Assembly (NCBI RefSeq): GCF_900109575.1
Contig: NZ_FOAF01000002.1
Span: 868,001 to 932,000, forward strand
From: Olivibacter domesticus
GTDB taxonomy: Bacteria > Bacteroidota > Bacteroidia > Sphingobacteriales > Sphingobacteriaceae
DNA length: 64,000 nt
Reading direction: 5' to 3'
The notes under the pieces are model-generated. The model did not search any database. It was not told the origin of the DNA and saw only the letters and a program-made list of their open reading frames with translations. A program made the translations under genes and the position numbers. This document shows, one piece after another, positions 29,328 to 37,773 of the stretch; the first letter of the stretch is position 1, and each line of letters starts with the position of its first letter.

Positions 29328-30083
29328 CTATCGGGTAGTGTAGCCCCCGTTTGCAAAAATAGTTTGTCCGGTAATCCACCATCCATCGGTTACCAAAAAC
29401 TCTATTAAAGGAGCAATATCCTCAATCTTAGTCAGTCCACCGAGATCAGACGCTGATTTATGATAAGCAACAGCATCCTCACTTTCTTGTCCGTAGAAGA
29501 ACGGCGTATCCATTGGCCCCGGTGCAACAGCGGTAACGGAGATGCCGCGCTTTCCAAATTCTTTGGACGCTGCCCTTGTAAAATCTTCTACCGGAGCCTT
29601 AGCACCTGCATAAGTAGAATAATAACCAGTAAATGCTGCCAATAATGAGGTTACAATGGTACATATTTTGCCATTCTCATTCAACTGTTTTCCCGCTTCC
29701 TGAATGAAGAAATAGGCAACCTTAGCATTGATATCGAACATACCGTCATATTCTTGCTCAGTAGTTTCCGCAAATGGTTTCTTCAATACACGGCCAACTG
29801 TATTGATCGCTATATCGATCCCCCCGTACCGATTCTTCGTTTCATCAAAAAGTTTTTTGATATTTTCAATATTTGTCAGGTCTGCCTGATATAGGAACGC
29901 TTCGCCGCCGGCGCTTTGAATCTCCGCCAAGGTCTTCTCAGCTTCCGCTTTTGTACTGCTGCTATTATAGTGGATCGCCACTTTAGCCCCTTTTTTTGCA
30001 ATATCTCTACTTAAAAGACCACCGAGGTTTTTTGCCCCGCCAGCAATCAATACTACTTTTCCATTTAAATCGTTTCTCGCCAT
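29328..30083 (-). CDS. SDR-family oxidoreductase
   Basis: 251 residues. The nucleotide-binding motif is VVLIAGGAKNLGGLL (a GGAKNLG variant of TGxxxGIG, so NADP use is uncertain). INTVGR replaces NNAG, and the catalytic Tyr/Lys are in YSTYAGAKAPVEDF; the end TGQTIFANGGY is standard. It follows the AraC-type gene (56 bp) and the dienelactone hydrolase on the same strand and is probably the last gene of that unit. It is similar to SDRs annotated as 3-oxoacyl-ACP-reductase-like or serine/sugar dehydrogenases; the substrate is unknown. Confidence 0.9.
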   Translation of the reverse strand: MARNDLNGKVVLIAGGAKNLGGLLSRDIAKKGAKVAIHYNSSSTKAEAEKTLAEIQSAGGEAFLYQADLTNIENIKKLFDETKNRYGGIDIAINTVGRVLKKPFAETTEQEYDGMFDINAKVAYFFIQEAGKQLNENGKICTIVTSLLAAFTGYYSTYAGAKAPVEDFTRAASKEFGKRGISVTAVAPGPMDTPFFYGQESEDAVAYHKSASDLGGLTKIEDIAPLIEFLVTDGWWITGQTIFANGGYTTR

Positions 30084-30139
30084 AATTTTAACATTTTAAT
30101 ATAGATGTACTACAAAGTTCATCAATAATTTTTCAGGGT

Positions 30140-30532
30140 CTATGGTGAACTTTTCGCTTTCTTTAAATTAATTTTCGTATCGGTCCTATATTTCCCTCTA
30201 AACGCTCCCGGCGTTTCGCCGGTATACTTCTTAAAAAATTTTGAAAAATTAGAAGGATCGTAGGTCAACCTTAAAGCGATCTTAGCTACCGGCCAATCCG
30301 ATTCTATCAATAACTGTTTCGCTTTCTCCAAAATTTTCTGATCGTAAAAGTGGCAAGGATGATTACCCAAGCTTATTCTAACGATTGTTATGAGCTTTTT
30401 ATGCGATAAATTTAACAAAGCGGCTATTTGATTAAGTTCCAGCATCGTTCCCTCTGTTCCGTTCACTAGATTATCTAAATGTTTATCCAACAGACTAAAA
30501 TAGCTGTTCACTACCTCTTCATTTTCGTTCAT
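30140..30532 (-). CDS. Small AraC-type protein (HTH domain only)
   Basis: 130 residues made almost entirely of the AraC double helix-turn-helix: LNQIAALLNLSHKKLITIVRISLG, then WPVAKIALRLTYDPSNFSKFFKKYTGETPGAFR. There is no sensor domain. It begins 3 bp after the dienelactone hydrolase stop and has its own ATG, so it is a normal gene of the operon and not a broken fragment. HTH-only AraC proteins are usually regulated by abundance or by partner proteins (as MarA and SoxS are). The likely targets are this operon and the neighbouring sugar-acid operon. Confidence 0.83.
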   Translation of the reverse strand: MNENEEVVNSYFSLLDKHLDNLVNGTEGTMLELNQIAALLNLSHKKLITIVRISLGNHPCHFYDQKILEKAKQLLIESDWPVAKIALRLTYDPSNFSKFFKKYTGETPGAFRGKYRTDTKINLKKAKSSP

Positions 30533-30535
30533 ATA

Positions 30536-31429
30536 TTACATTGGTTTGAGCTTCTGTGCAAAAAAATCAACAGTTCGCTGCCAGGCCAATTGTGCCGCCT
30601 CTTTATCATATCGTGGCGTCGTATCGTTATGAAAACCATGGTTTGCATTTGCATACATAAAAGAAGTGTATTCTTTACGATTTTCCTTCAACGCTTTTTC
30701 GTAGGCTGGCCATCCTTCGTTTACATGGGTATCGAGTTCCGCATAATGCAATAAAAGAGGCGCTTTTATTTGCAGCACATCTTCTATAGGCGGTTGGCCA
30801 CCGTAAAAAGGAACTGCTGCCGCTAAGTCGGGAACCTGAACGGCCATCATATTAGCAATCCAGCCGCCAAAGCAGAAACCAACTACACCTACTTTGCCAT
30901 TACAGAACTCATTTGTTTTCAGGTATTCAAATCCTGCTATAAAATCTTCGAGCATTTCATTTCTATCCCGTTTACTCTGTAGCGTACGGCCATCATCATC
31001 ATTACCCGGATAACCACCTAAGGGACTTAAAGCATCGGGCGCCAGGCTAACAAATCCTGCCAGTGCTGCTCTTCTTGCTACATCTTCTATGTGTGGATTG
31101 AGGCCCCTATTCTCGTGCACAACTACAATACCTCCGAGTTTCTTCTGGTTTCCTTTAGGCATGCATAAAAGAGCTTTGATGGTTCCACCGCCTTTTGGTG
31201 AGGGATAGCTGATATAGCTTGAAGTGATTCGGGGATCGTCTGCTTTTATCTGAATAGCATCTTGATAATCGGGGACTAAAAAACTCATCAGCGAGGTTAC
31301 TGTAACGCCACCAACTGCATAGATTGAAAGTCTTTGCATAAAATCGCGCCGCGTTATACGGCTATGCGCATAATCATCATATAGGTCGAAAACTTCCTGC
31401 TTTATGTCTTCTTTTTTTAAGCTTTCCAT
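30536..31429 (-). CDS. Dienelactone-hydrolase-family protein, Tat-exported
   Basis: 297 residues. An N-terminal stretch with SRITRRDFMQRLSIYAVGG is a twin-arginine signal starting near residue 24. The alpha/beta-hydrolase domain shows the dienelactone hydrolase signature: VVVHENRGLNPHIEDVARRAA, the nucleophile Cys in GFCFGGW, and the catalytic His in ANHGFHND. A Cys nucleophile marks true dienelactone hydrolase relatives. Because it heads an operon next to sugar-oxidation genes, a lactonase role on a sugar lactone is conceivable but unproven. Its 401-bp upstream region is shared with the divergent acyltransferase. Confidence 0.9.
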   Translation of the reverse strand: MESLKKEDIKQEVFDLYDDYAHSRITRRDFMQRLSIYAVGGVTVTSLMSFLVPDYQDAIQIKADDPRITSSYISYPSPKGGGTIKALLCMPKGNQKKLGGIVVVHENRGLNPHIEDVARRAALAGFVSLAPDALSPLGGYPGNDDDGRTLQSKRDRNEMLEDFIAGFEYLKTNEFCNGKVGVVGFCFGGWIANMMAVQVPDLAAAVPFYGGQPPIEDVLQIKAPLLLHYAELDTHVNEGWPAYEKALKENRKEYTSFMYANANHGFHNDTTPRYDKEAAQLAWQRTVDFFAQKLKPM

Positions 31430-31830
31430 ATTCTTTTTGTTTTTATAAATTTAATAATCTTATTTTCATATACACCTACTACCTCCATAAAGTTACGTTA
31501 ACTATTCTCTGAGATTTGTTCAGATGTGTAATTTTCTCGGGAAACAAGAAGAGTTAGCCCGCCGAACGGAACTGGATTTTTTCATTTTTTTAATTAAATT
31601 AGGGTAATATCCTACACGCACAAAAAAAATGTAAACAACTGTTTTAAAGATGATTACATTAAAACATAATAAAAATATATTTATTTATATTTAGCTAGAC
31701 TGACATAATAAGTGATCATTATAGTAAGTAACTACTCTATTATTTCTAGCAAAAAACCATCAAAATCTGTCTTTAATGAAGTACTTCGTAATCAAAATCA
31801 TACACTTAATACACAATTAAATATTTAAAT
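31430..31830. other. Divergent intergenic region, A+T-rich
   Basis: 401 bp between the dienelactone hydrolase (minus) and acyltransferase (plus) genes. It must contain both promoters. The right half is very A+T-rich, with TATATTTAG-like sequence near 31686. I see no open frame with protein-like composition and no stable hairpin. Confidence 0.45.
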
Positions 31831-33744
31831 ATGAAATTTAGATACGACATAAATGCGCTAAGAGCCATAGCTGTTATAGGCGTAATACTTTACCATTTTA
31901 AAGTTCCTTATTTTGATGGTGGCTTTTCGGGCGTTGATATATTCTATGTCATTTCTGGTTATCTCATGACAAAAATTGTTATCGAAGCCATTCTAAAAAA
32001 CACCTTTACCTTCCGAGATTTTTATAGCAAGCGAATTAGACGCATCGTTCCTGCGCTAATATTCATGGTACTGACACTGTTAATTGTCGATTTTTTCATT
32101 CTTCTACCTTCCGATTACCAATACGTTGCAAAAAATTCAACAGCAAGTTTACTATTCGTTTCAAATATTTTATACTGGCAAAGCAGTGGTTACTTCGATC
32201 CATCTTCTGAACTAAACCCTTTATTACATACCTGGTCATTATCAGTGGAGTGGCAGTTTTACTTAATACTACCTATAATATTGGTTCTTTTAAATAAAGT
32301 ATTTAAGTTTAATAAACATCATTACTTGCTTTTCTTTATCATCAGTTCTGTAATCATCTTTATTATCACACGCTATTTCACCCGAATCAATCCGCAGGCT
32401 TCCTTTTATCTATTACCTACCAGATCTTGGGAAATGATTGCAGGAGGAATCGCTTACTTAGCAGAAGACCACTTAAAGCGATATAAAAAAGGAATTGCTT
32501 TTATAGGATATACGGTTCTTGCTGCATGCTTAATTTTTTTAAATTCCAATTTAAACTGGCCGGATATATACACACTGATACCCGTCTTTGGAACATTTTT
32601 AGTCATTCTGGCCAATCAGAATCAATTTTCTTTTCTAAAGCTATATGCCTTTCAATATCTTGGAAAAATGTCCTATTCTTTATATCTATGGCATTGGCCC
32701 GTTTTTGTCACTGCAAACTACCTTGGTATACAATCAAGCTTTACGTTTACCGTATTGCTGTTAATCATTTCCTTTATTTTAGCCTATGTGTCTTACACCT
32801 ATATTGAATCCATTCGTTTTCAATCTAGCAAATACGTAGTAGCGACTGTTGTAGTTGCTTGCACTTCTACACTAGTTCTTTCATCCTACAGCCTAAATGA
32901 AGGTATTTTCAAACCTCGAACCGTTCAAATTTCAACGTATACTGCAAATCATCGTGATGAGCGCAAAAAACAATTCAATACCGGTTGCTGTTTCATATCC
33001 TCCTATTTTGCAGGAAAGGGTATTGATAAAGAGCGTTGTTTGGAACTTGAACCCAACAAGAAGAATTTTCTTCTTATAGGAGACAGCCATGCCGCACACC
33101 TCTCACAGTCATTAAGAGAGCTTTTTGAGCGGAAAGGAATTCATTTAAATCAAGCTTCCGCCACCGGGTGCTTACCGCTGATCAATGCGGACGGTAATAA
33201 TGACTGTGTAGATATTATAAATTATATATATAAAGACTATATTAAAAACAATGCAGATCTGATCGATGGCATTATTATCAGTGGAAACTGGATAGGTGAA
33301 GTCGAAAACAAAGAACAACTGATAAAAGACTTAAGGAATACCATTAATTACCTTCAAGAGCTGAACCTTAAGGCAGTGATAGTCGGTCAGAACGAAACGT
33401 ATACCATGCCCTTTGAATCTATTGCAGCCTTGGAATATGAACACAATAAAATCTTGCGAACCAATTATATCGACGACGATTCGTATATCTTAAATGATCT
33501 ACTCAAACAGGAATTTAAAGACCTATACATAGACATCTATAATTCAAAATCAGTCAAACACCTTTCAGGGGAGGATGTAATCCCTTACATGTCGGATGAG
33601 AATCATTTCACAAAATACGGGGCAGATTTAACTGCAAGTAAAATTATATCTCAAAAACCAATGAAAAAAGTTTTAGCGCAGCATTATCGAGGAAACCGCA
33701 TGAATACTCAAGGATTTAATAAAGGTAGCAGAAGCACCTTATAA
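31831..33744 (+). CDS. OafA-type acyltransferase with C-terminal SGNH domain
   Basis: 637 residues. The first 360 residues are the acyltransferase-3 membrane domain with about ten helices. It opens with RYDINALRAIAVIGVILYHF, whose RxxA and His belong to the acetyl-transfer site, followed by FSGVDIFYVISGYLM. The C-terminal 250 residues form a periplasmic SGNH hydrolase-like domain: LLIGDSHAAHLSQSL carries the serine, and SDENHFTKYGA carries the Asp/His. This fusion O-acetylates surface polysaccharides such as O-antigen. No polysaccharide synthesis genes are in the window, so the acceptor is unknown. Confidence 0.93.
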   Translation: MKFRYDINALRAIAVIGVILYHFKVPYFDGGFSGVDIFYVISGYLMTKIVIEAILKNTFTFRDFYSKRIRRIVPALIFMVLTLLIVDFFILLPSDYQYVAKNSTASLLFVSNILYWQSSGYFDPSSELNPLLHTWSLSVEWQFYLILPIILVLLNKVFKFNKHHYLLFFIISSVIIFIITRYFTRINPQASFYLLPTRSWEMIAGGIAYLAEDHLKRYKKGIAFIGYTVLAACLIFLNSNLNWPDIYTLIPVFGTFLVILANQNQFSFLKLYAFQYLGKMSYSLYLWHWPVFVTANYLGIQSSFTFTVLLLIISFILAYVSYTYIESIRFQSSKYVVATVVVACTSTLVLSSYSLNEGIFKPRTVQISTYTANHRDERKKQFNTGCCFISSYFAGKGIDKERCLELEPNKKNFLLIGDSHAAHLSQSLRELFERKGIHLNQASATGCLPLINADGNNDCVDIINYIYKDYIKNNADLIDGIIISGNWIGEVENKEQLIKDLRNTINYLQELNLKAVIVGQNETYTMPFESIAALEYEHNKILRTNYIDDDSYILNDLLKQEFKDLYIDIYNSKSVKHLSGEDVIPYMSDENHFTKYGADLTASKIISQKPMKKVLAQHYRGNRMNTQGFNKGSRSTL

Positions 33745-33781
33745 GTTCTCAGCTTATGATTAAGTTATTCAACAGATACGA

Positions 33782-34144
33782 TCAAGTCGTCTCAAAATGC
33801 CTATGTACAACTTTTTGATCTATATATTGAATAAGACAAACAACCACCAAAATAAATAGCACAACATATTTCATATCAATTAAAGTGGAAATTAATGGAT
33901 TCATTAAATTCGGCCGATACAAGAACAAAGCAATTCCTGCCAATGCACCTATACCGATAGCTAATAACAATGCCTTAACGTATATTCCAAACAAGTTGGT
34001 TTGGATAAAAACCTTTCGGGTAACAATAGCGGCAAAACCATAAGGTAGACTGATTTCCGGTTCTTTCTTCAATGCCTCAACAAGTACCGCCTCTATTTCC
34101 TGATCTGTCATTTCATTTCTATCGGGCTTTCTCATATTATTCAT
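33782..34144 (-). CDS. Small two-helix membrane protein, probable anti-sigma partner
   Basis: 120 residues: a cytoplasmic N-terminal 45 residues (MTDQEIEAVLVEALKKEPEI), then two membrane helices (YVKALLLAIGIGALAGIALFLY; YVVLFILVVVCLIQYI). Its start overlaps the end of the ECF sigma gene by 8 bases, so the two are translationally coupled. The position and size fit an anti-sigma factor, but no zinc-binding ASD motif (HxxxCxxC) or FecR domain is present. The role is inferred from context only. Confidence 0.7.
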   Translation of the reverse strand: MNNMRKPDRNEMTDQEIEAVLVEALKKEPEISLPYGFAAIVTRKVFIQTNLFGIYVKALLLAIGIGALAGIALFLYRPNLMNPLISTLIDMKYVVLFILVVVCLIQYIDQKVVHRHFETT

Positions 34145-34697
34145 TTTTCAAGTATGCTATCAATTTTTCTTTCAATAATTTTCTCGCTCTGACGAGGTAG
34201 CTTTTCACAGTGCCCTCTGGCATTCCGGTAATTTCTTGTATCTCCAGGTAACTGAATTCCTCTAGATGATACAAGGTTAGCACTGTCCGATACGACAAAG
34301 GTAACTGGGCTATCAAGTATTGTACATATGCCGAAACATCTTTTTTTATCAATAACTTTGCAGGAGTATCTTCACTAAAATGATAATTATCCAATTCCAA
34401 ACCATCGGATGTTATCTTATTTATGTTTTCTGCTTTATACTTCTGCAAATGACTAAGTGAGGTAAGATAGGCAATCCGAGCGATCCAAGTACTCAACTTA
34501 GATTGAAAGTTAAACGTTCCCAACCCTTTGTAGACCTTAATAAATACCTCTTGACAAACATCCATTACCTCCTCATCCCTTTTGATCAGCTTACAGGTTA
34601 CGTGAAGCACCAGCCTTTCATATTGTTTCACCAATACTTCGAAAGCGCTGGCATTCCCTTTTAATATTTTAGTAACTAACTCCTCTTCAGGTAACAT
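34137..34697 (-). CDS. RNA polymerase ECF sigma factor
   Basis: 186 residues. Region 2 is YERLVLHVTCKLIKRDEEVMDVCQEVFIKVY followed by FQSKLSTWIARIAY. Region 4 is the helix-turn-helix YRTVLTLYHLEEFSYLEIQEITGMPEGTVKSYLVRARKLL. This is an ordinary ECF-type sigma factor of Bacteroidota. It is coupled by overlap to the membrane protein downstream (33782-34144), which probably controls it. The regulon is unknown. The upstream region, shared with the plus-strand 34850 gene, carries a 9-base inverted repeat that could be an autoregulatory site. Confidence 0.94.
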   Translation of the reverse strand: MLPEEELVTKILKGNASAFEVLVKQYERLVLHVTCKLIKRDEEVMDVCQEVFIKVYKGLGTFNFQSKLSTWIARIAYLTSLSHLQKYKAENINKITSDGLELDNYHFSEDTPAKLLIKKDVSAYVQYLIAQLPLSYRTVLTLYHLEEFSYLEIQEITGMPEGTVKSYLVRARKLLKEKLIAYLKNE

Positions 34698-34724
34698 GGC
34701 ACATTAGACAATAGTAAAGCATGG

Positions 34725-34785
34725 AATGTTGCAGTGCTATGAAATTATACCTTAGTTTTAAAAAAAGAATGTTGATTGCAACATT
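34725..34785. promoter_or_regulatory. Spaced inverted repeat in the sigma-factor divergent promoter
   Basis: AATGTTGCA at 34725-34733 is repeated inverted as TGCAACATT at 34777-34785. In addition AATGTTG/CAACATT (34768-34785) forms a tight hairpin with a 4-base loop. Both sit between the divergent sigma factor and membrane-protein genes. A two-site operator is possible. Confidence 0.35.
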
Positions 34786-34849
34786 TTGAAACCTCCCCTT
34801 GTCTACTAGGCAACTGATTTAATTTAAAAAAAATATAATATTTAAAGAT

Positions 34850-35194
34850 ATGGCACATATAGAAAGTATATTAATCTCCATCGCCTTTTTTGTAACTACA
34901 TTAATGTTGGTTGTTGCGATCCTCAATTTTATTCTCAAAAACAGGTTGATCCAAACAGGGCAGACAGACCCTGAAGTCTTAAAAATGCTAAGCATTTCAT
35001 TTGACCAAAAGACAGCGACACTCAAATGGGGTACCATTTTGCTACTGGGGGGTATCGGCCTGGTGACCATCCATTATCTTCCTGATGCGAGGGACCTCGA
35101 ATCGCCGCTACCTTATGGGATAGAGACGATATTCCTTGCTGTGGGGTTTCTCCTGTATTACCTGATGGTAAAAAAGAGTAGCGCAAAAGGTTAA
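34850..35194 (+). CDS. Small membrane protein (DUF6249-like)
   Basis: 114 residues with three membrane helices (SILISIAFFVTTLMLVVAILNFIL; LKWGTILLLGGIGLVTIHYL; YGIETIFLAVGFLLYYLMV) and a short loop after the first. It is similar in layout to the DUF6249 proteins commonly encoded opposite an ECF sigma factor in Bacteroidota. Its divergent position suggests it belongs to the sigma factor's regulon, but no function is known. The TonB-type barrel gene follows 104 bp downstream. Confidence 0.7.
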   Translation: MAHIESILISIAFFVTTLMLVVAILNFILKNRLIQTGQTDPEVLKMLSISFDQKTATLKWGTILLLGGIGLVTIHYLPDARDLESPLPYGIETIFLAVGFLLYYLMVKKSSAKG

Positions 35195-35298
35195 TCCTAC
35201 TTCTTTAAACTAATCTATTTCACAAAAAATTAAAGCTTTCAAGGCTAATGGGAGTGCTATGCCCTGCCGTTTCCTGAATATTAAAACCGCTCCAAAAA

Positions 35299-37692
35299 AT
35301 GATTCTTAAACAATACCTGGTCGTGCTGCTTACCGCTTGCAGCATATTGGTTCTAACCCAACGGGTAAAAGCACAATCAACAACTTCCTATTTTTCAGTA
35401 AAAGGAAAAATTGTAGATTCCCTTAGCAAGAGAACAACCGGATGGGCAACCATCCTTATTAAAAATCAGATAGATAAGATCATCCGCAGCAACATCAGTG
35501 ACAGCACTGGCGTTTTTATTTTCAACCACCTACCAAAAGGAGATTATAAGCTAGAGGTAATCAGCCTAGGTTATGGCAATAAAATGATTCCACTAACGCT
35601 GCAAGATACACTTATGCGCGATATAGATATCGGGACGTTAAACCTCAACAAAGATGCTAAACAGTTGAAGGAGGTAGCAGTAACCGGATCAAAACCATTG
35701 GTTAAACAAGAAATAGACCGATTGGTTTATGATGTGCAGGCAGATCCGGATAGCAAGGGAAGTAATGTGCTGGAAATAATGCGCAAAGTACCTTTTGTGT
35801 CGCTCGATGCAGAACAAAACATTCTGTTAAAGAATAATACAAGTTTCAAAATTTTTATCAATGATAAACCTTCGGGGATGTTGGAACATAATGCCAAAGA
35901 AGTACTCCGGAGTATGCCTGCCTCCACTATTGAAAAAATACAGGTAATCACCAACCCACCGGCAAAATATGATGCAGAAGGTTTCGCGGGAATCATCAAT
36001 ATCATTACAAGTAAACAATCCGCAAATGGTTATAAAGCAACATTGAACTTGAATGAAAATTTTCCCGCAGGTGGCCCAGGTATAGGCGGTTCATTCAGCT
36101 TCAAAGCAAGTAAGCTGATCGTCTCAATTTTTGGTGGAGGTTCCCTTTCAAAAATACCTGCAACGGCTAACGCCTTATTCAGGAATACCACAGACGAAAT
36201 TCCAACAACACTCCGTCAGCAAGGCAGTCAAAAATCGGATGGCCGAACAGGCTATTTAGGAACAGACCTGAGCTATGAAATCAATAACGTCCAGTTATTA
36301 TCAGCACAGGTTAATGTAAGTGGCAGAAAAAACAATGAATTTGCCTTTCAACGATCAACGCTTAGCAATACCACTGCGCTGCTACAAGCTTATCAGCTTC
36401 AAAACGATTACAACAATCCCAGTAACAATATGGACCTCACACTAAATTATCAGATTGGATCTAGAATTAAAAAAGGAAGAGCTTTTACTTTTTCCTATCG
36501 ATATGCAAACTATGAAGATGAAAGCAATAATACACTGAAATTCACCAATCAAATCAATTATCCGTATACAGGTTTCTTTCAGGAAAATCTGGCAAATGCT
36601 AATGAACATACTTTCCAGACCGATTATATTGATAAATTTAATAAGTGGGGATTGGAGTCAGGAGCGAAAGCCATCATTCGGGATAATGTCAGCCATTATA
36701 CCTACAGCGCTACCAATAACATAAACAATGATTTTTCACTTTCCCAAGATGTGTTGTCGGCATACACTTCGTTAGCCTATGCCAATAAAAATTGGGGGTT
36801 AAAAGGAGGACTTCGAGCCGAACGAACATTTGTTGGCGGTGATGTTTCGCAGGACTACCTGCATATTGTACCTTCAATAGCATTTGGGCTAACGTTAAAA
36901 GGAGACAATAATCTGAACGTAGGTTTTTCGCAAAGGCTCAAAAGACCCGGCATAAACAGGTTAAACCCTTTCACTGACCGTAGCAACCCGAATCTCGCAT
37001 TCAGTGGAAACCCCGAGCTGCGTCCTTCCACAATTAATAATTTAATCCTGGGATATAACCATAATGGGAAGCTTAGCGTAAACATCGGACTGGGCTATTC
37101 ATTTTTCAGTAACCTCGATTTCAGAATCTACCAGTATGATCCAGCCACCGCTATTACAAAAAGCACCTACACCAACATCGGCAAGGGCAATGCCCTTGTC
37201 ACCGATGTATACTTGGATTATAAAATAACTAAAGACCTAAACATTAACTTCAATGGCAACTTAACATACTTAAAAGTAAAATCGATGGGTGATATCGTTC
37301 CCACAACAGAGGGGCTTTATCATAACTTTACTGTGAGCAGTGGTTATCGCCCATTGCCCACTTGGAGATTGGCGGCAAACCTGAACATAATCGGTAAGAT
37401 GCCAGCATCCAAATCCTTTCAGTCCATTACCCAACGACAGCTTAATACAAGTTTCAGTAGCAGTCATGCACTTATAAAAGAAAAGCTTGATATTACCTTG
37501 ACATTGAATAATCCCTTTCAAAAATTCAGAACGATTGATACAGGTACCACAGGATTAGATTTTTACGAGCGAAGCAATAACCAATATTATTTAAGATCCT
37601 GTAAATTCAGTTTGAACTATTACTTTGGTAGATTGAAGGATGATGTCAGAAAGACTAAGAGAAGTATTAAAAACGATGATCTCAGTAATTGA
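35299..37692 (+). CDS. Outer-membrane beta-barrel protein, TonB-receptor type
   Basis: 797 residues. A signal peptide (1-25, ending RVKAQ) is followed by a carboxypeptidase-regulatory domain (SVKGKIVDSLSKRTTGWATI), a TonB plug-like region (LKEVAVTGSKPLVKQEIDRLVY, then IEKIQVITNPPAKYDAEGFAGIINI) and a C-terminal barrel of the OMP_b-brl_3 type. The plug and barrel identify an uptake or peptide/sugar receptor without a SusD partner. It is followed after 81 bp by a GH43 glycosidase on the same strand, but no typical SusD gene is present. The ligand is unknown. Confidence 0.88.
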   Translation: MILKQYLVVLLTACSILVLTQRVKAQSTTSYFSVKGKIVDSLSKRTTGWATILIKNQIDKIIRSNISDSTGVFIFNHLPKGDYKLEVISLGYGNKMIPLTLQDTLMRDIDIGTLNLNKDAKQLKEVAVTGSKPLVKQEIDRLVYDVQADPDSKGSNVLEIMRKVPFVSLDAEQNILLKNNTSFKIFINDKPSGMLEHNAKEVLRSMPASTIEKIQVITNPPAKYDAEGFAGIINIITSKQSANGYKATLNLNENFPAGGPGIGGSFSFKASKLIVSIFGGGSLSKIPATANALFRNTTDEIPTTLRQQGSQKSDGRTGYLGTDLSYEINNVQLLSAQVNVSGRKNNEFAFQRSTLSNTTALLQAYQLQNDYNNPSNNMDLTLNYQIGSRIKKGRAFTFSYRYANYEDESNNTLKFTNQINYPYTGFFQENLANANEHTFQTDYIDKFNKWGLESGAKAIIRDNVSHYTYSATNNINNDFSLSQDVLSAYTSLAYANKNWGLKGGLRAERTFVGGDVSQDYLHIVPSIAFGLTLKGDNNLNVGFSQRLKRPGINRLNPFTDRSNPNLAFSGNPELRPSTINNLILGYNHNGKLSVNIGLGYSFFSNLDFRIYQYDPATAITKSTYTNIGKGNALVTDVYLDYKITKDLNINFNGNLTYLKVKSMGDIVPTTEGLYHNFTVSSGYRPLPTWRLAANLNIIGKMPASKSFQSITQRQLNTSFSSSHALIKEKLDITLTLNNPFQKFRTIDTGTTGLDFYERSNNQYYLRSCKFSLNYYFGRLKDDVRKTKRSIKNDDLSN

Positions 37693-37773
37693 CGAATAAT
37701 TCCCAAAAAACCCTTAGCTTTTCAACAAGAGAAAGTATCTTTACGTCCACAAAATAAACTTAACAATAATAAG

